Source of the DNA: FEN-1139 sp038207155
GTDB lineage: Bacteria > Myxococcota_A > Polyangia > Polyangiales > Polyangiaceae
Direction: 5' to 3'
DNA: 64,000 nt
Assembly: GCA_038207155.1 (NCBI GenBank)
Contig: JBBRAB010000025.1
Span: 5,914 to 69,913 of the forward strand
The translations under genes were made by a program, and so were the position numbers. A model generated the notes under the pieces. It did no database searches, was not told the DNA's origin, and saw nothing but the letters and a program-made list of their open reading frames with translations. Below are positions 33,600 through 42,188 of the stretch, one piece after another; the first letter of the stretch is position 1, and each line of letters begins with the position of its first letter.

Positions 33600-35012
33600 A
33601 TGGTGGAACGTCAGTTCGATGCGATTGTTCTCGGTGGTGGCCCCGGCGGTTACGTCTGCGCCATTCGTCTCGCACAACTCGGCCTCAAGACGGCTTGCGT
33701 TGAAGGCGAGCAGATTGGCGGCGTCTGCCTCAATTGGGGCTGCATCCCGTCCAAGGCGCTGATCAGTAACGCGCATCTGTACACGAAGGCCAAGCAGCAC
33801 ACGACGACGGGTCTCTCTTTTGGCGAGGTAACGGTCGACGTCCCTGCCATGCAGGCTTGGAAGAACGGCATCGTCAGCAAGCTCACCGGTGGGATCCGTG
33901 CCCTGTTCAAGGGCAACGGGGTGACGCTCGTCGAGGGCCGTGGCGAGCTCACCGCCAAGGACCGCCTCAAGGTGACCCTCTCGGACGGGAGCGAGGAAAC
34001 GCTGGTCGCCACGCGCGGCATCGTGGTCGCTACGGGCTCGGAGACAATCCAGGTTCCCGGCTTTGAGTTTGACGGTCACTCGGTGATCGGCGCGCGTGAA
34101 GCCGTCAGTCTCGATAAGGTGCCAGGTCGTCTCGTCGTGATCGGCGGCGGCGTGATTGGCCTCGAGCTCGGCATGGTTTACCAGCAGTTCGGCAGCCAGC
34201 TCACGGTCGTTGAGCTCACTCAGTCGTTGCTTCCCGGAATCGACTCGGACGCGGTCAAGCTCGTCGAGAAAAAGATCGCCTCACGTGGCGGTCGCATCCT
34301 GAAGGGCACACGCGCCGAGGGGTATTCACGGCGTGATGACGGCACGCTCGCGGTCAAGCTGATCGCCGGAGGCAACGTCGAGGAGGTCGAGTGCGACGTC
34401 ATTCTCGTCGCCGTCGGCATGCGGCCACGCTCGCGGGGTCTCGGCCTTGAGAACGTCGGCGTCGCGATTGACGAACGCGGTTTCGTTCGCACCGACGAGC
34501 GCTGCGCCACCAATGTTGCTGGCATCTACGCGATTGGTGACGTGAGCGGCGCCCCGATGCTCGCTCACAAAGCTTCGAAGGAGGGTGAGGTTTGCGCCGA
34601 GGTGCTCGCCGGCAAGCCCGCCGCTAAGGACTGGGTCACCATCCCCGGGATCGTGTTCACCGATCCGGAGATCGGCACCGTGGGGCTCACCGAGGAAAAG
34701 GCCAAAGAGCAGGGAATTACCGTCAAAGTTGGCAAGTTTCCGTTTGCGGCGCTTGGGCGTGCCCTGTCACTCGGTGAGACCGAGGGCTTTACCAAGGTCG
34801 TGGCCGACGCCAAGACGGGCCGCGTGCTCGGGGTTCACATTGCCGGTCCCAGCGCCAGCGACCTCATCAGTGAGGCCGCTCTGGCCCTCGAAATGGGGGC
34901 CACCGCCGAGGACATCGCGCTCACGGTGCACCCGCACCCGACGCTCGGTGAGTCCCTGATGGAAGCCAGCGCGGCCGCGCTTGGCCATGCCGTGCACCTG
35001 ATCAATCGCTAA
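33600..35012 (+). CDS. lpdA: Dihydrolipoamide dehydrogenase (E3)
   Basis: 470 residues; reoxidises dihydrolipoamide in pyruvate and 2-oxoglutarate dehydrogenase complexes and the glycine cleavage system. FAD-binding GGGPGGYVCAIRLAQLG, redox disulphide GGVCLNWGCIPSKAL (two Cys five apart), NAD-binding GGGVIGLELGMVYQQFG, the second FAD motif TNVAGIYAIGDV and the catalytic His-Glu HPHPTLGES are all present. ATG at 33600 is chosen because the Rossmann motif starts at residue 11; an in-frame ATG at 33564 adds 12 unconserved residues. The E1 gene (aceE) is 22 kb away and no E2 gene is in the window. Confidence 0.96.
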   Translation: MVERQFDAIVLGGGPGGYVCAIRLAQLGLKTACVEGEQIGGVCLNWGCIPSKALISNAHLYTKAKQHTTTGLSFGEVTVDVPAMQAWKNGIVSKLTGGIRALFKGNGVTLVEGRGELTAKDRLKVTLSDGSEETLVATRGIVVATGSETIQVPGFEFDGHSVIGAREAVSLDKVPGRLVVIGGGVIGLELGMVYQQFGSQLTVVELTQSLLPGIDSDAVKLVEKKIASRGGRILKGTRAEGYSRRDDGTLAVKLIAGGNVEEVECDVILVAVGMRPRSRGLGLENVGVAIDERGFVRTDERCATNVAGIYAIGDVSGAPMLAHKASKEGEVCAEVLAGKPAAKDWVTIPGIVFTDPEIGTVGLTEEKAKEQGITVKVGKFPFAALGRALSLGETEGFTKVVADAKTGRVLGVHIAGPSASDLISEAALALEMGATAEDIALTVHPHPTLGESLMEASAAALGHAVHLINR

Positions 35013-35045
35013 GCGGCTTCAGGCGAAAAATAGGGCTATTTCCCA

Positions 35046-35825
35046 ATGCTCGATCAACTCGGACGCTCCCTCTCACGCAATCTCGAGTCGCTGCTCAAGC
35101 GACTCGAGGGGCCGGGGCGCGAGCTTGCCAATTGGGTCGAGGAGCTCGGGGAGCAGCTGGTGCTCGGGCAGCGTGAGCTGCTGCGGTTGCTGACGGAACG
35201 AAAACGCCTGGAGCTCAAGAGTCGTGAGCTCACCGAGCAGGCGCGCAGTTGGGAGCGGCGCGCGGAGCTGGCCGTGTCGCAGAGCGATGAGGCCCTGGCG
35301 CGCGAGGCGCTCGTGCAGCGGCGCCGCATCGAGTCTGAGCGTCAGGCCAACGATGCAGCGGCAGAAGCCTTCGGTCTGCAGGCGCTGTCGCTCAAGCGGC
35401 TGCTTGAGCAGCTGCGTCAGCGTCAGTCCGAGCTGCGGGTTGCAGCGGTTTCGGGCTCGCCGGTGGCCGCGCCGTCGGCTGTTGCGACTGCGCCGTCCGT
35501 AGCCGCGCCGTCGGCTGTGGGGACTGCGCCGTCCGCAGCGGTCTCGCTCGAACGTCTGGGCGTCCCCAGCGGCAGCGCTTCACCTGGGGCGCGCTTCGCG
35601 CAAGCCGAGGCGCGGGTTGAGCAAGAGCTGGCCTATGCCGAGGCCAAGAGTGAAGTGGATGCCCTCCTCAGCTCCGGGCTCTCTCCCGAGCTTGAAGCGC
35701 GTTTTGCTGAGCTTGAGGCGCGTCCGAATCAGGCGCCTTCCCCGAGTCCGGTCGCGAGCGCGACAGTGGCGCTCGATGAGGGGGCACTGCCGCCGCCCGG
35801 TCGACGCGTGCGCATCGAGCTCTAG
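35046..35825 (+). CDS. Coiled-coil protein, PspA/IM30-like
   Basis: 259 residues, mostly helical. Residues 1-130 are a long coiled coil rich in Leu, Arg, Glu and Gln (LANWVEELGEQLVLGQREL, LRLLTERKRLELKSRELTE, ALAREALVQRRRIESE), spaced like PspA/VIPP1 proteins with AKxxEAR-type helices, followed by an Ala/Pro/Val linker with a repeat (AAPSAVATAPSV, AAPSAVGTAPSA) and a further helix (RFAQAEARVEQELAYAEAK). The PspA assignment is tentative. It starts 33 nt after lpdA, with an AAATAG/CTATTT inverted repeat directly upstream of the ATG and no obvious Shine-Dalgarno. Confidence 0.65.
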   Translation: MLDQLGRSLSRNLESLLKRLEGPGRELANWVEELGEQLVLGQRELLRLLTERKRLELKSRELTEQARSWERRAELAVSQSDEALAREALVQRRRIESERQANDAAAEAFGLQALSLKRLLEQLRQRQSELRVAAVSGSPVAAPSAVATAPSVAAPSAVGTAPSAAVSLERLGVPSGSASPGARFAQAEARVEQELAYAEAKSEVDALLSSGLSPELEARFAELEARPNQAPSPSPVASATVALDEGALPPPGRRVRIEL

Positions 35826-35841
35826 CTTCGGCGTCGATTGC

Positions 35842-36864
35842 CTAGGGCTGTTCGGCGGCGTCGAGTAGCTCCCGCAGCACGGCTGCCACGGCTTCGTAGA
35901 GTTCTTCCGGGATGGCGTCGCCTGAGGCGAGCTCGACCAGCGCGCGCGCCAAGGGCACGTCCTGCACGACGGGAATGCCCCAAGCTTCGGCGGCTTGTCT
36001 CATCCGCGCGGCCAGCTCGCCCTCGCCATGTCCGAGCACGACCGGAGCCTCGTCCTGTCCCTCGTTGTAGCGGAGCGCGACCGCCAAGTGAGTGGGATTG
36101 ACGACCAGCACCGTGGCTTCGCGGACGGTTCGAATCGCGGCCTGCGCCAGCACCTCACGGTGTCGCTGTCGCCGCTCGGCAGCCAGCTCCGGGTTGCCTT
36201 CGCTTTCGCGGTGCTCGCGGCGCTTCTCGTCGGTGCTCATGCGGTTGCGGTGCAGAAAGCTGCGCCAGGCCAGTCCGAGCTCCAGCAGCCCCAGCACGAG
36301 ACTCGTGAGCGCCACCCGGTGCAGCAGTCGCGTCACGAGCAGTCCGGTCAGGGCCGTCCCTGCGCGCAGGTTGCCGACACAGGCCGCGATCGACGGAGCC
36401 GCGGCTAGCAGTAGCAGCCCGGCCTCCACGGCAATCAGCGCCGCGAGCGTGATGGCGCGTAGCGGCTGCCCCAGGCGCGACCAGGAAAACAGCTGAGCGA
36501 AGCCTTGCACGGGATTGGGCAGCTGAAGGCGCAGCGGCGTCAGCGTGAGCTGTCCGCCGCGCTGGGCCACCTGCGTGAGGCAAGCCACCAGCGCGATTGC
36601 GGCGAGCCACGGCAAGGTGAGGAGGCGGAGGTCGCGGGCGGTCTCGAGCAGCTGCTGCGTCGGCGCCTGACTCGCCCCTGGCGTGAGGGTGGTGCGGAGG
36701 GAGCGGACGACGACCGCAGAGGTTGTCAGCAGCAGCGACGGCAGCATCGCAATCCCCACCCAGAAGCCGAGTGCGGCAGGCAGGGTGCTCGACTTGGGTC
36801 CGTCTCCCTTGGCGCGGGCCTCACGGAGGCGTCGGGGACTGGCGGGCTCCGTCTTTTCGGACAT
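35842..36864 (-). CDS. FlhB/SctU-family type III export switch protein, isolated
   Basis: 340 residues. The N-terminus SEKTEPASPRRLREARAKGDG is the family signature preceding four membrane helices (about 29-52, 86-106, 138-158, 178-205). The C-terminal cytoplasmic domain carries the autocleavage motif VVNPTHLAVALRYNEGQDEAP (Asn-Pro-Thr-His intact at about 250), and GIPVVQDVPLARALVELASGD, as in FlhB, SctU and YscU, which control substrate switching. No other flagellar or type III secretion gene is nearby: the neighbours are a coiled-coil protein and a metalloprotease. It may belong to an apparatus encoded elsewhere. Confidence 0.9.
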   Translation of the reverse strand: MSEKTEPASPRRLREARAKGDGPKSSTLPAALGFWVGIAMLPSLLLTTSAVVVRSLRTTLTPGASQAPTQQLLETARDLRLLTLPWLAAIALVACLTQVAQRGGQLTLTPLRLQLPNPVQGFAQLFSWSRLGQPLRAITLAALIAVEAGLLLLAAAPSIAACVGNLRAGTALTGLLVTRLLHRVALTSLVLGLLELGLAWRSFLHRNRMSTDEKRREHRESEGNPELAAERRQRHREVLAQAAIRTVREATVLVVNPTHLAVALRYNEGQDEAPVVLGHGEGELAARMRQAAEAWGIPVVQDVPLARALVELASGDAIPEELYEAVAAVLRELLDAAEQP

Positions 36865-36942
36865 CTACGCCGTTCGGCGCGCTCTGGCGGCCGGTTGCGC
36901 CAAAAACGCGCTGGTACGCGAACATGGCTGTTCGAGGCCGCC

Positions 36943-37012
36943 GCGCCCGATGACTAGAATCTGAACGACAGCCCGCTGCGCCCGATGACTAGAACCTGAA
37001 CGGCAGCCCGCC
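36943..37012 (-). repeat. Tandem direct repeat copying the 3' end of the metalloprotease gene
   Basis: Two copies of a 35-bp unit starting at 36943 and 36978 (GCGCCCGATGACTAGAA, then C/TCTGAACG, then A/GCAGCCCGC). They differ at three positions. On the minus strand each copy encodes G-L-(P/S)-F-R-F followed by TAG; the first-read copy (36978) holds the true stop. Confidence 0.85.
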
Positions 37013-38131
37013 ACGGAAGGCCGCCGCCGCGCCCCGCACGATTGGCTCTCGCAGCTGTGGCGGCGGGTGGGTCCGCTCGAACGTGAACACGTCGAGCGGG
37101 CTCGCGTTGTCCAGACTCTCGAAGAAGTGCAGCAGCAGGAGTCCGCCCAGTTCTGAGTAGGGCGTGCCGTCGCGCTGCCGCCCGACGAGCAGTAGATTGC
37201 GCATGCCAGCGACGTCCGCTGCCAGCTCATTGGGTTGGTTCAGCGCGGGCACGACCGAGGACGCCAGAACGCCGATTTCGCTCGCGTCGAGTGGCAGGGC
37301 GCTCGTGCACGGCAGGTGCGACAGGGCGTGGTGACCGAGCTCGTGGCCGAGCACGAACGCGACTAGATCGTCGTAGCGTTCGCTCTGACGTTGCGCTCGA
37401 CGGGGATCGTTCCACTCCGCGCCGGAGAAAAAACCGGGAGAAAAACTGACCAGCGGCGCGCCCGGGCGCTGCGTGCGCACGACGTGCTGCACATACTCGT
37501 CGACCTTGTGCGTCCCGCGCAGCTCGTCGACCGAGGCGGCAGCCGCCAGGTGGTTGCCAAGATCGAGCAGGGTGTCCGTCACGGACACCACCGCCTTACC
37601 GCGCCCCGTGCAGCTGGCGTAGGCATTGACCTCGCCCACCTTGGGATCGAACACCAAGGGGAGTTGCGCCAGCCGCTGACGCACGCTTGGCTCCAGGGCA
37701 GCCTTGAGCTGCTCGAAGAGCCGCAGTGCGTTCTGTCGCTCACCCTGCAGATCACCAATATTCGGGGCAAAAATCCCGGTCGGTAGCGCAGCGGGCGGCG
37801 CAGGCGGTGGTGGCGCGGGTTGTGCGCGCGGAGGGGGCGGCGCGGGTTGCGCGGGCGCCTGGTAACCCGGCGCTTGCATCGGCGCGGGATAGCCGGGCTG
37901 AGGCGACATCGGGCCTGGCGCGGACTGACAACCCCAGCTGACATCGCCGGGCGCGCAGGGAGGTGGCGGGGCTGCTTGGCGCGCGGGTTGCGGGGCGACG
38001 CAGCCGAGCAGTCCAGCGCAAAGCAGACTCGAGACTATGGCCAACCGGGGCGGTCGACTCCGGACGCGTCGCGCAGGGCGCGTGACGAGGCTCAGCGAAC
38101 AGTGAGGCGAAGAGGGAGGAGATTGGTTCAT
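36989..38131 (-). CDS. M48-family zinc metalloprotease lipoprotein
   Basis: 380 residues. A lipoprotein signal (LAIVSSLLCAGLLGC), a Pro/Ala/Gln-rich linker (residues 48-115) and a peptidase domain with FVLGHELGHHALSHL (HExxH at about 264) and the third ligand in NELAADVAGMR. It resembles M48 peptidases with an added FSPGFFSGAEWNDP region, and is probably tethered to the envelope to process periplasmic proteins. It overlaps the end of the upstream lipoprotein gene by 4 nt. The 3' end is followed by a tandem copy of its last codons. Confidence 0.85.
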   Translation of the reverse strand: MNQSPPSSPHCSLSLVTRPARRVRSRPPRLAIVSSLLCAGLLGCVAPQPARQAAPPPPCAPGDVSWGCQSAPGPMSPQPGYPAPMQAPGYQAPAQPAPPPPRAQPAPPPPAPPAALPTGIFAPNIGDLQGERQNALRLFEQLKAALEPSVRQRLAQLPLVFDPKVGEVNAYASCTGRGKAVVSVTDTLLDLGNHLAAAASVDELRGTHKVDEYVQHVVRTQRPGAPLVSFSPGFFSGAEWNDPRRAQRQSERYDDLVAFVLGHELGHHALSHLPCTSALPLDASEIGVLASSVVPALNQPNELAADVAGMRNLLLVGRQRDGTPYSELGGLLLLHFFESLDNASPLDVFTFERTHPPPQLREPIVRGAAAAFRGGLPFRF

Positions 38132-38874
38132 CGGTTCACCACGACGTAGCCGCGGTCGATCTCATAGAAGCCCTTGGCCTGATTGTCGAACAGGCGGGCA
38201 CGAAGCTCACCCTCGAGCATCCCGCGAGGCAGCTCTCGCAGTGTCAACTCACAGAAGGACTCGGCGTTGTGCGACCACGAGGTGTCGGGCGCCTCGGCGA
38301 TAAAACCAGGGTTTTTGCCGAGTGAAATCCCGCAGTCGAGTCCGCGATGCGCGGCGTCCCCCCGAAAGTGCCCAGCCGTGAGTTCGTCGACCAGGACCAT
38401 CAGGTGACCGATCACCTCGGAGGCGTCGTTGAGGGCTCGGGCCGTCAGCTGATAGCGACTGGAGCCTGGAGGCTGCGCGGGGCGTTCGTCACTGGCGAAC
38501 ACGAAACTCGTGCGTTCCGCGGTTTCCAAATCAACAAATCGCAGGGATGCCCCAAACCCGGTGGCCCAGCTCGGGATGATGGCCCGAATGCGCGCGACAT
38601 CGGGCTCAAAGGTGTCGTTGCGAGGCGCGGGGCGCGCCGTCGCAAGTGCGGCCAAGGCGGCGGTTTCGGGGCGTTGGCCCGCGGCGACTCGGCCCGAAAC
38701 CTGTCCGAGGTCGTCTGAGAGCCCCGCTGCCAGTCGCTCTGACTCGGTCACAGGCCCCCGGACCGGAGTGGCCGTGGTTGGTCCACGTCGAATGCAGCCG
38801 GTGCTGCCGAAATCTGCGCCAACGACCAGCAGGACCCAGGTCAGGAGCGCGGGGAGATGATGCTGTTTGGTCAA
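38128..38874 (-). CDS. Hypothetical lipoprotein
   Basis: About 248 residues from a TTG at 38874, chosen because it gives a 27-residue lipoprotein signal (LPALLTWVLLVVGADFGSTGC). Longer in-frame starts (ATG 38940 or 39078) put 22 to 68 charged residues before the signal. The mature protein has a conserved-looking core (RIRAIIPSWATGFGASLRF, TSWSHNAESFCELTLRELP, GFYEIDRGYVVVNR) but no domain was recognised. Its 3' end overlaps the M48 protease start by 4 nt, suggesting a two-gene unit. It is divergent from, and may overlap, the hybrid kinase gene. Confidence 0.6.
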   Translation of the reverse strand: MTKQHHLPALLTWVLLVVGADFGSTGCIRRGPTTATPVRGPVTESERLAAGLSDDLGQVSGRVAAGQRPETAALAALATARPAPRNDTFEPDVARIRAIIPSWATGFGASLRFVDLETAERTSFVFASDERPAQPPGSSRYQLTARALNDASEVIGHLMVLVDELTAGHFRGDAAHRGLDCGISLGKNPGFIAEAPDTSWSHNAESFCELTLRELPRGMLEGELRARLFDNQAKGFYEIDRGYVVVNR

Positions 38875-38900
38875 GGCGAAAGCGGATCTTGCCTTTCGCC
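38875..38900. promoter_or_regulatory. Inverted repeat in divergent start region
   Basis: Perfect GGCGAAAG-N10-CTTTCGCC, abutting the TTG start of the lipoprotein gene on the minus strand and upstream of the favoured kinase start on the plus strand. It could be an operator serving both genes. Confidence 0.35.
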
Positions 38901-38952
38901 GAGGGCCTTCGTCAAAGGGCAATCCGCGCCGACCCTTCATCAGTCGCGAGGG

Positions 38953-40965
38953 ATGGCCGTTACTCGGGGCAGTGTCGGTGGTCCTTCGCCCATGAACCCC
39001 CTCTATCCAGGAGTCCCGGAGCTCTCTGCGGCAGGACGGACGCCCGTCAACACGGGCATGTACGACGCAAGTGCGCACGCCGCCGCACCGAGCGCGGACG
39101 AGCTGCTGCAGCTACTCAGTGCGAAGGCAGGCGGGCACCTCTGCGTGGATGCCAATGGGCGGGTCGCGTGGGCGAGCTCGAGCGCCTCCGCGCTCCTCAG
39201 CTGCGAGCTGCCGCAACTCCTCGGGACGCTGCTGTCTGACTGGCTCATGCCGCTCGACGAAACGCTCCCCGAAGGCACGCTGGGAGCTCGATTGCAGCAG
39301 GCGCGGCGGGCTGAGACCGGCGAGGTCACTCTCGACTGTTTGACGACTGCCGGGACTCCACTGCACTTGCGCCTCAGCCCGGCAGGTCTTTCGTCCCTGA
39401 TGGACGGAGTGCTCGTGCAGGTTGGACCGCTGCGCGCTGAGGCGGCTTCGAGCAACGCTCTGCTGCAGCTGTATGCGGGATTTTTCGCACACGCGAGTCA
39501 CGGGCTCGCGATCGTGACGCTCAACGGACGCTTGCTCGATGTCAATCCCACGCTGTGTGGCTGGCTCGGTCAAGAGTCGGTCGCTCTGCGTCGCATCACT
39601 TGGGGTGAGCTCACTCACTCCGATGACTGGCGAACAGAGCAGGCGCAGCTCAGAGCCCTGGCGCGCGGCACGAGCGACCGCTACGTGCTTGAGAAGCGCA
39701 TGCGTTGTCGCAACGGCGACTGGCTTGCGGTTCGCGTTTCAGTTGGGGCGGTTCGGCGTGCGGACAAGCGGATCGAATTTCTCGCGATTGGCGTCGAGGA
39801 TTTGCGCGAGCGCAATGCGCTCGAACAACGACTGCTCAAGACTCAACGGCTAGAAGCCGTGGGTCGTCTCGCAGGAGGTATCGCACATGATTTCAATAAC
39901 CTGCTTACTGCAATTTTGGCTGAGTTACCTGTCGCCGAGCAATCCCACCATCCCGAAATAGTCAGCATGGCGGACGGGATCCGTGAGGCTGTCGGTCGTG
40001 CCGCCAACCTCACGAGTCGACTCCTGGCTTTTGCCCAGCGCCAGGTGCAGCGTCGACAGCTGATCGATCTGGCTCAGGTCGTGCGGGACGAACAGGGACT
40101 GATCTCGGGGATGCTCGGACCCAACATCGCGCTGGAGCTTGGACTGTCGTCGCAGCAATGGTCGCTCTATGCCGACCGCAATCACCTGACGCAGGTGTTG
40201 TTCAATTTGGTCCTCAATGCGCGCGATGCTATGCCCCACGGGGGGCGCCTCCTGCTCGGCTCGGCCAATATCCCCGCGGAGAACTGTTCCTCACTAGCGG
40301 GTGAAGACACCGAGCCGGGGGATCACGTCATGCTGATCGTGGCTGACACGGGGCAGGGCATGCCCGCGCGAGTGGCCGAGCATGCGTTTGAACCATTTTT
40401 TACGACCAAAGAGGCCGCCGACGGTAGCGGTCTGGGCCTGGCTACCTGCCATGGGATCGTTCGACAATGCGGCGGTCGAATTCAGATCACCAGCTCACTC
40501 GGTCATGGCACGACGGTGCGGGTGTTGCTGCCGCGCCGCGACGCGCCTGCGGTGAGCGCTCCGCCGCCCACCGTCGTCGCTCAACCGGCCACGCAAGTCA
40601 CGATCTTGCTCGTCGAGGATGACAACATGGTGCGCCGGGTGGCAGGGCGGGTGCTCGCCAGAGCGGGTTATCGCGTGCTCTCGGCCGCTTCGCCCGAGCA
40701 AGCTCTGGCTCTGGCCCGGACGTTTGAGGAATCGATTCAGCTCATTTTATCCGATCTTCAGATGCCCGGAATGGACGGACGACAACTCGCCATCGCTCTC
40801 GCGCCGCTTCGCCCCGAGTCTCAGGTGCTATTCACCTCGGGCTATTCGGACGCCGTACTCGACGAGGACTTCGCCGCGCTGCCCTTCCTCCCGAAGCCCT
40901 ACACGCCCCAGCAGCTCGTCGAACGAGTCGCCGAGCTCGTGGGCGTTGCGACCGTGCCGCGCTGA
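38953..40965 (+). CDS. Hybrid histidine kinase (PAS-PAS-HisKA-HATPase-receiver)
   Basis: About 670 residues from ATG 38953 (GCGAGGG upstream); ATG 38857 or 38992 are alternatives. Two PAS-like sensor domains (about 55-160 and 175-300: HLCVDANGRVAWASSSASAL; GLAIVTLNGRLLDVNPTLC), then the phosphorylation helix VGRLAGGIAHDFNNLLTAI (His about 311), N box NLVLNARDAMP, G1 ADTGQGMP, F box FEPFFTTK and G2 GSGLGLATCHG. The C-terminal receiver (about 550-665) has VEDD, acceptor Asp in SDLQMPGMDG and Lys in LPKPY. No membrane helix, so it is a cytosolic sensor. The domain order suits an orphan hybrid kinase. Confidence 0.9.
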   Translation: MAVTRGSVGGPSPMNPLYPGVPELSAAGRTPVNTGMYDASAHAAAPSADELLQLLSAKAGGHLCVDANGRVAWASSSASALLSCELPQLLGTLLSDWLMPLDETLPEGTLGARLQQARRAETGEVTLDCLTTAGTPLHLRLSPAGLSSLMDGVLVQVGPLRAEAASSNALLQLYAGFFAHASHGLAIVTLNGRLLDVNPTLCGWLGQESVALRRITWGELTHSDDWRTEQAQLRALARGTSDRYVLEKRMRCRNGDWLAVRVSVGAVRRADKRIEFLAIGVEDLRERNALEQRLLKTQRLEAVGRLAGGIAHDFNNLLTAILAELPVAEQSHHPEIVSMADGIREAVGRAANLTSRLLAFAQRQVQRRQLIDLAQVVRDEQGLISGMLGPNIALELGLSSQQWSLYADRNHLTQVLFNLVLNARDAMPHGGRLLLGSANIPAENCSSLAGEDTEPGDHVMLIVADTGQGMPARVAEHAFEPFFTTKEAADGSGLGLATCHGIVRQCGGRIQITSSLGHGTTVRVLLPRRDAPAVSAPPPTVVAQPATQVTILLVEDDNMVRRVAGRVLARAGYRVLSAASPEQALALARTFEESIQLILSDLQMPGMDGRQLAIALAPLRPESQVLFTSGYSDAVLDEDFAALPFLPKPYTPQQLVERVAELVGVATVPR

Positions 40966-41000
40966 CTGAATTTTGAAGCAACAGCTGCGTGAGTTGCGGC

Positions 41001-41032
41001 CAGCTGACTGCTCGATTCCTCGGTGTCAGCTG
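41001..41032 (+). terminator. Hairpin downstream of hybrid kinase
   Basis: CAGCTGAC (41001-41008) and GTCAGCTG (41025-41032) are perfectly complementary around a 16-nt loop. No T run follows; it may terminate the kinase transcript or be an operator for the glucanase gene. Confidence 0.35.
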
Positions 41033-41111
41033 AGCCCGGGTTCGCCGGTGAGTGCATCGAATTCACGGGCGAGGTAGTCTTGGTGGAGACTTAGACTCAG
41101 GAGCCTACCCG

Positions 41112-42077
41112 ATGAAGACATCTACAGCAGTGGCCGCCGTCCTTTTCGTGTCAGTTGGTTGCGCCTCAGGTGCCGCTGAGACCGAGTACCAAACGCCCTA
41201 CGTTGGGGCTCCCGCTGGCACCGGTGGCTACGCGCCCGCAGGGGGCGTGGTCGGCACAGGTGGCTACGCGCCCGCAGGCGGAGTCGTCGCCACGGGCGGA
41301 GTCGTCGCCACCGGCGGAGTCGTCAACACCGGCGGAGTCGTTGCCACCGGCGGAGTCGTCAACACCGGACCCAAGCCGACCAATCCGATGGGCAACACTT
41401 GCGACCGCTTCGGTCGGCTTATCGGTAACAAGTACGCGGTTCAGAACAACCGCTGGAACGACGCCGCCGCTCCGCAGTCCCAGTGCGTCACTGCGTATCA
41501 GGATAGCTCTGGCAACAATGTACGCATGGATGTCAATCCATCAGGCGTCAACGTCAGCAGCAATGAGCCGGGCTCGTATCCATCGGTGGTCTACGGATGG
41601 CACTACGGCAATTGGAGCTACGGCTACAACCAGACTCAGGTCAAGACCGTGTCCGCGGTCTCCAGCATCCCCTCCACGTGGGACTTTACGGTTGGCGGCG
41701 GCAAGTACAACGTCTCCTACGACATCTGGGTGAATCCCGCGGCAAATCCCGGGAAACCCGATTATGGCACCGAGGTGATGATCTGGCTTGATTACGCCGG
41801 TGCCATGCCGTTCGGCTCCAAAGTTGGCGACGTCAGCATCGCCGGGGGCAACTGGGAAGTGTGGGTGGGGACGATGGGGAACTGGAAGTACATCGCCTAT
41901 CGTCGGGCATCCGGAGCGCGTGCGGTCGCCATGGATCTGAAGCCGTTTCTCTCAGACGCTGCTGCTCGTGGCTCACTGCAGCTCAGTTGGTACCTGCTCT
42001 CGATCCAAGCCGGGTTCGAGATTTGGCAGTCGGGTGGTGCATTTGCGACCACCAGCTATTCCGTCGACATCCTCTAG
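41112..42077 (+). CDS. Secreted GH12-family endoglucanase/xyloglucanase-like protein
   Basis: 321 residues. A lipoprotein-like signal (TAVAAVLFVSVGCASG) leads to a repetitive Gly/Val/Thr linker (residues 30-90) and a GH12 jelly-roll domain: CVTAYQDSSGNNVRMDVNP, YPSVVYGWHYGNWS, WDFTVGGGKYNVSYDIWV, GTEVMIWLDYAG (nucleophile Glu region) and SWYLLSIQAGFEIWQSGG (acid/base Glu region). It should cut beta-1,4-glucans in plant or microbial polysaccharide. ATG 41112 is preferred over the upstream 41052 because of the signal sequence. It is likely anchored to the outer membrane. Confidence 0.85.
   Translation: MKTSTAVAAVLFVSVGCASGAAETEYQTPYVGAPAGTGGYAPAGGVVGTGGYAPAGGVVATGGVVATGGVVNTGGVVATGGVVNTGPKPTNPMGNTCDRFGRLIGNKYAVQNNRWNDAAAPQSQCVTAYQDSSGNNVRMDVNPSGVNVSSNEPGSYPSVVYGWHYGNWSYGYNQTQVKTVSAVSSIPSTWDFTVGGGKYNVSYDIWVNPAANPGKPDYGTEVMIWLDYAGAMPFGSKVGDVSIAGGNWEVWVGTMGNWKYIAYRRASGARAVAMDLKPFLSDAAARGSLQLSWYLLSIQAGFEIWQSGGAFATTSYSVDIL
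41223..41366 (+). repeat. In-frame tandem repeats in the glucanase linker
   Basis: Two 36-bp copies starting GGTGGCTACGCGCCCGCAGG (41223, 41259) are followed by five contiguous 18-bp units GGCGGAGTCGTCGCCACC, some with AACACC, from 41277 to 41366. Each 18-mer encodes GGVVAT or GGVVNT, so unit gain or loss keeps the frame. The second long copy overlaps the first short unit. Confidence 0.8.
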
Positions 42078-42188
42078 AGTTCAGCTGAATGACTGCTTGC
42101 GAGGGCGCCAACGGCACCTTCGCATTGCCACGCTTGCTGTATCGGACGCAGCGACGTTCTGGAGAGCACGCTGCGCGGCGGCGCGTCG

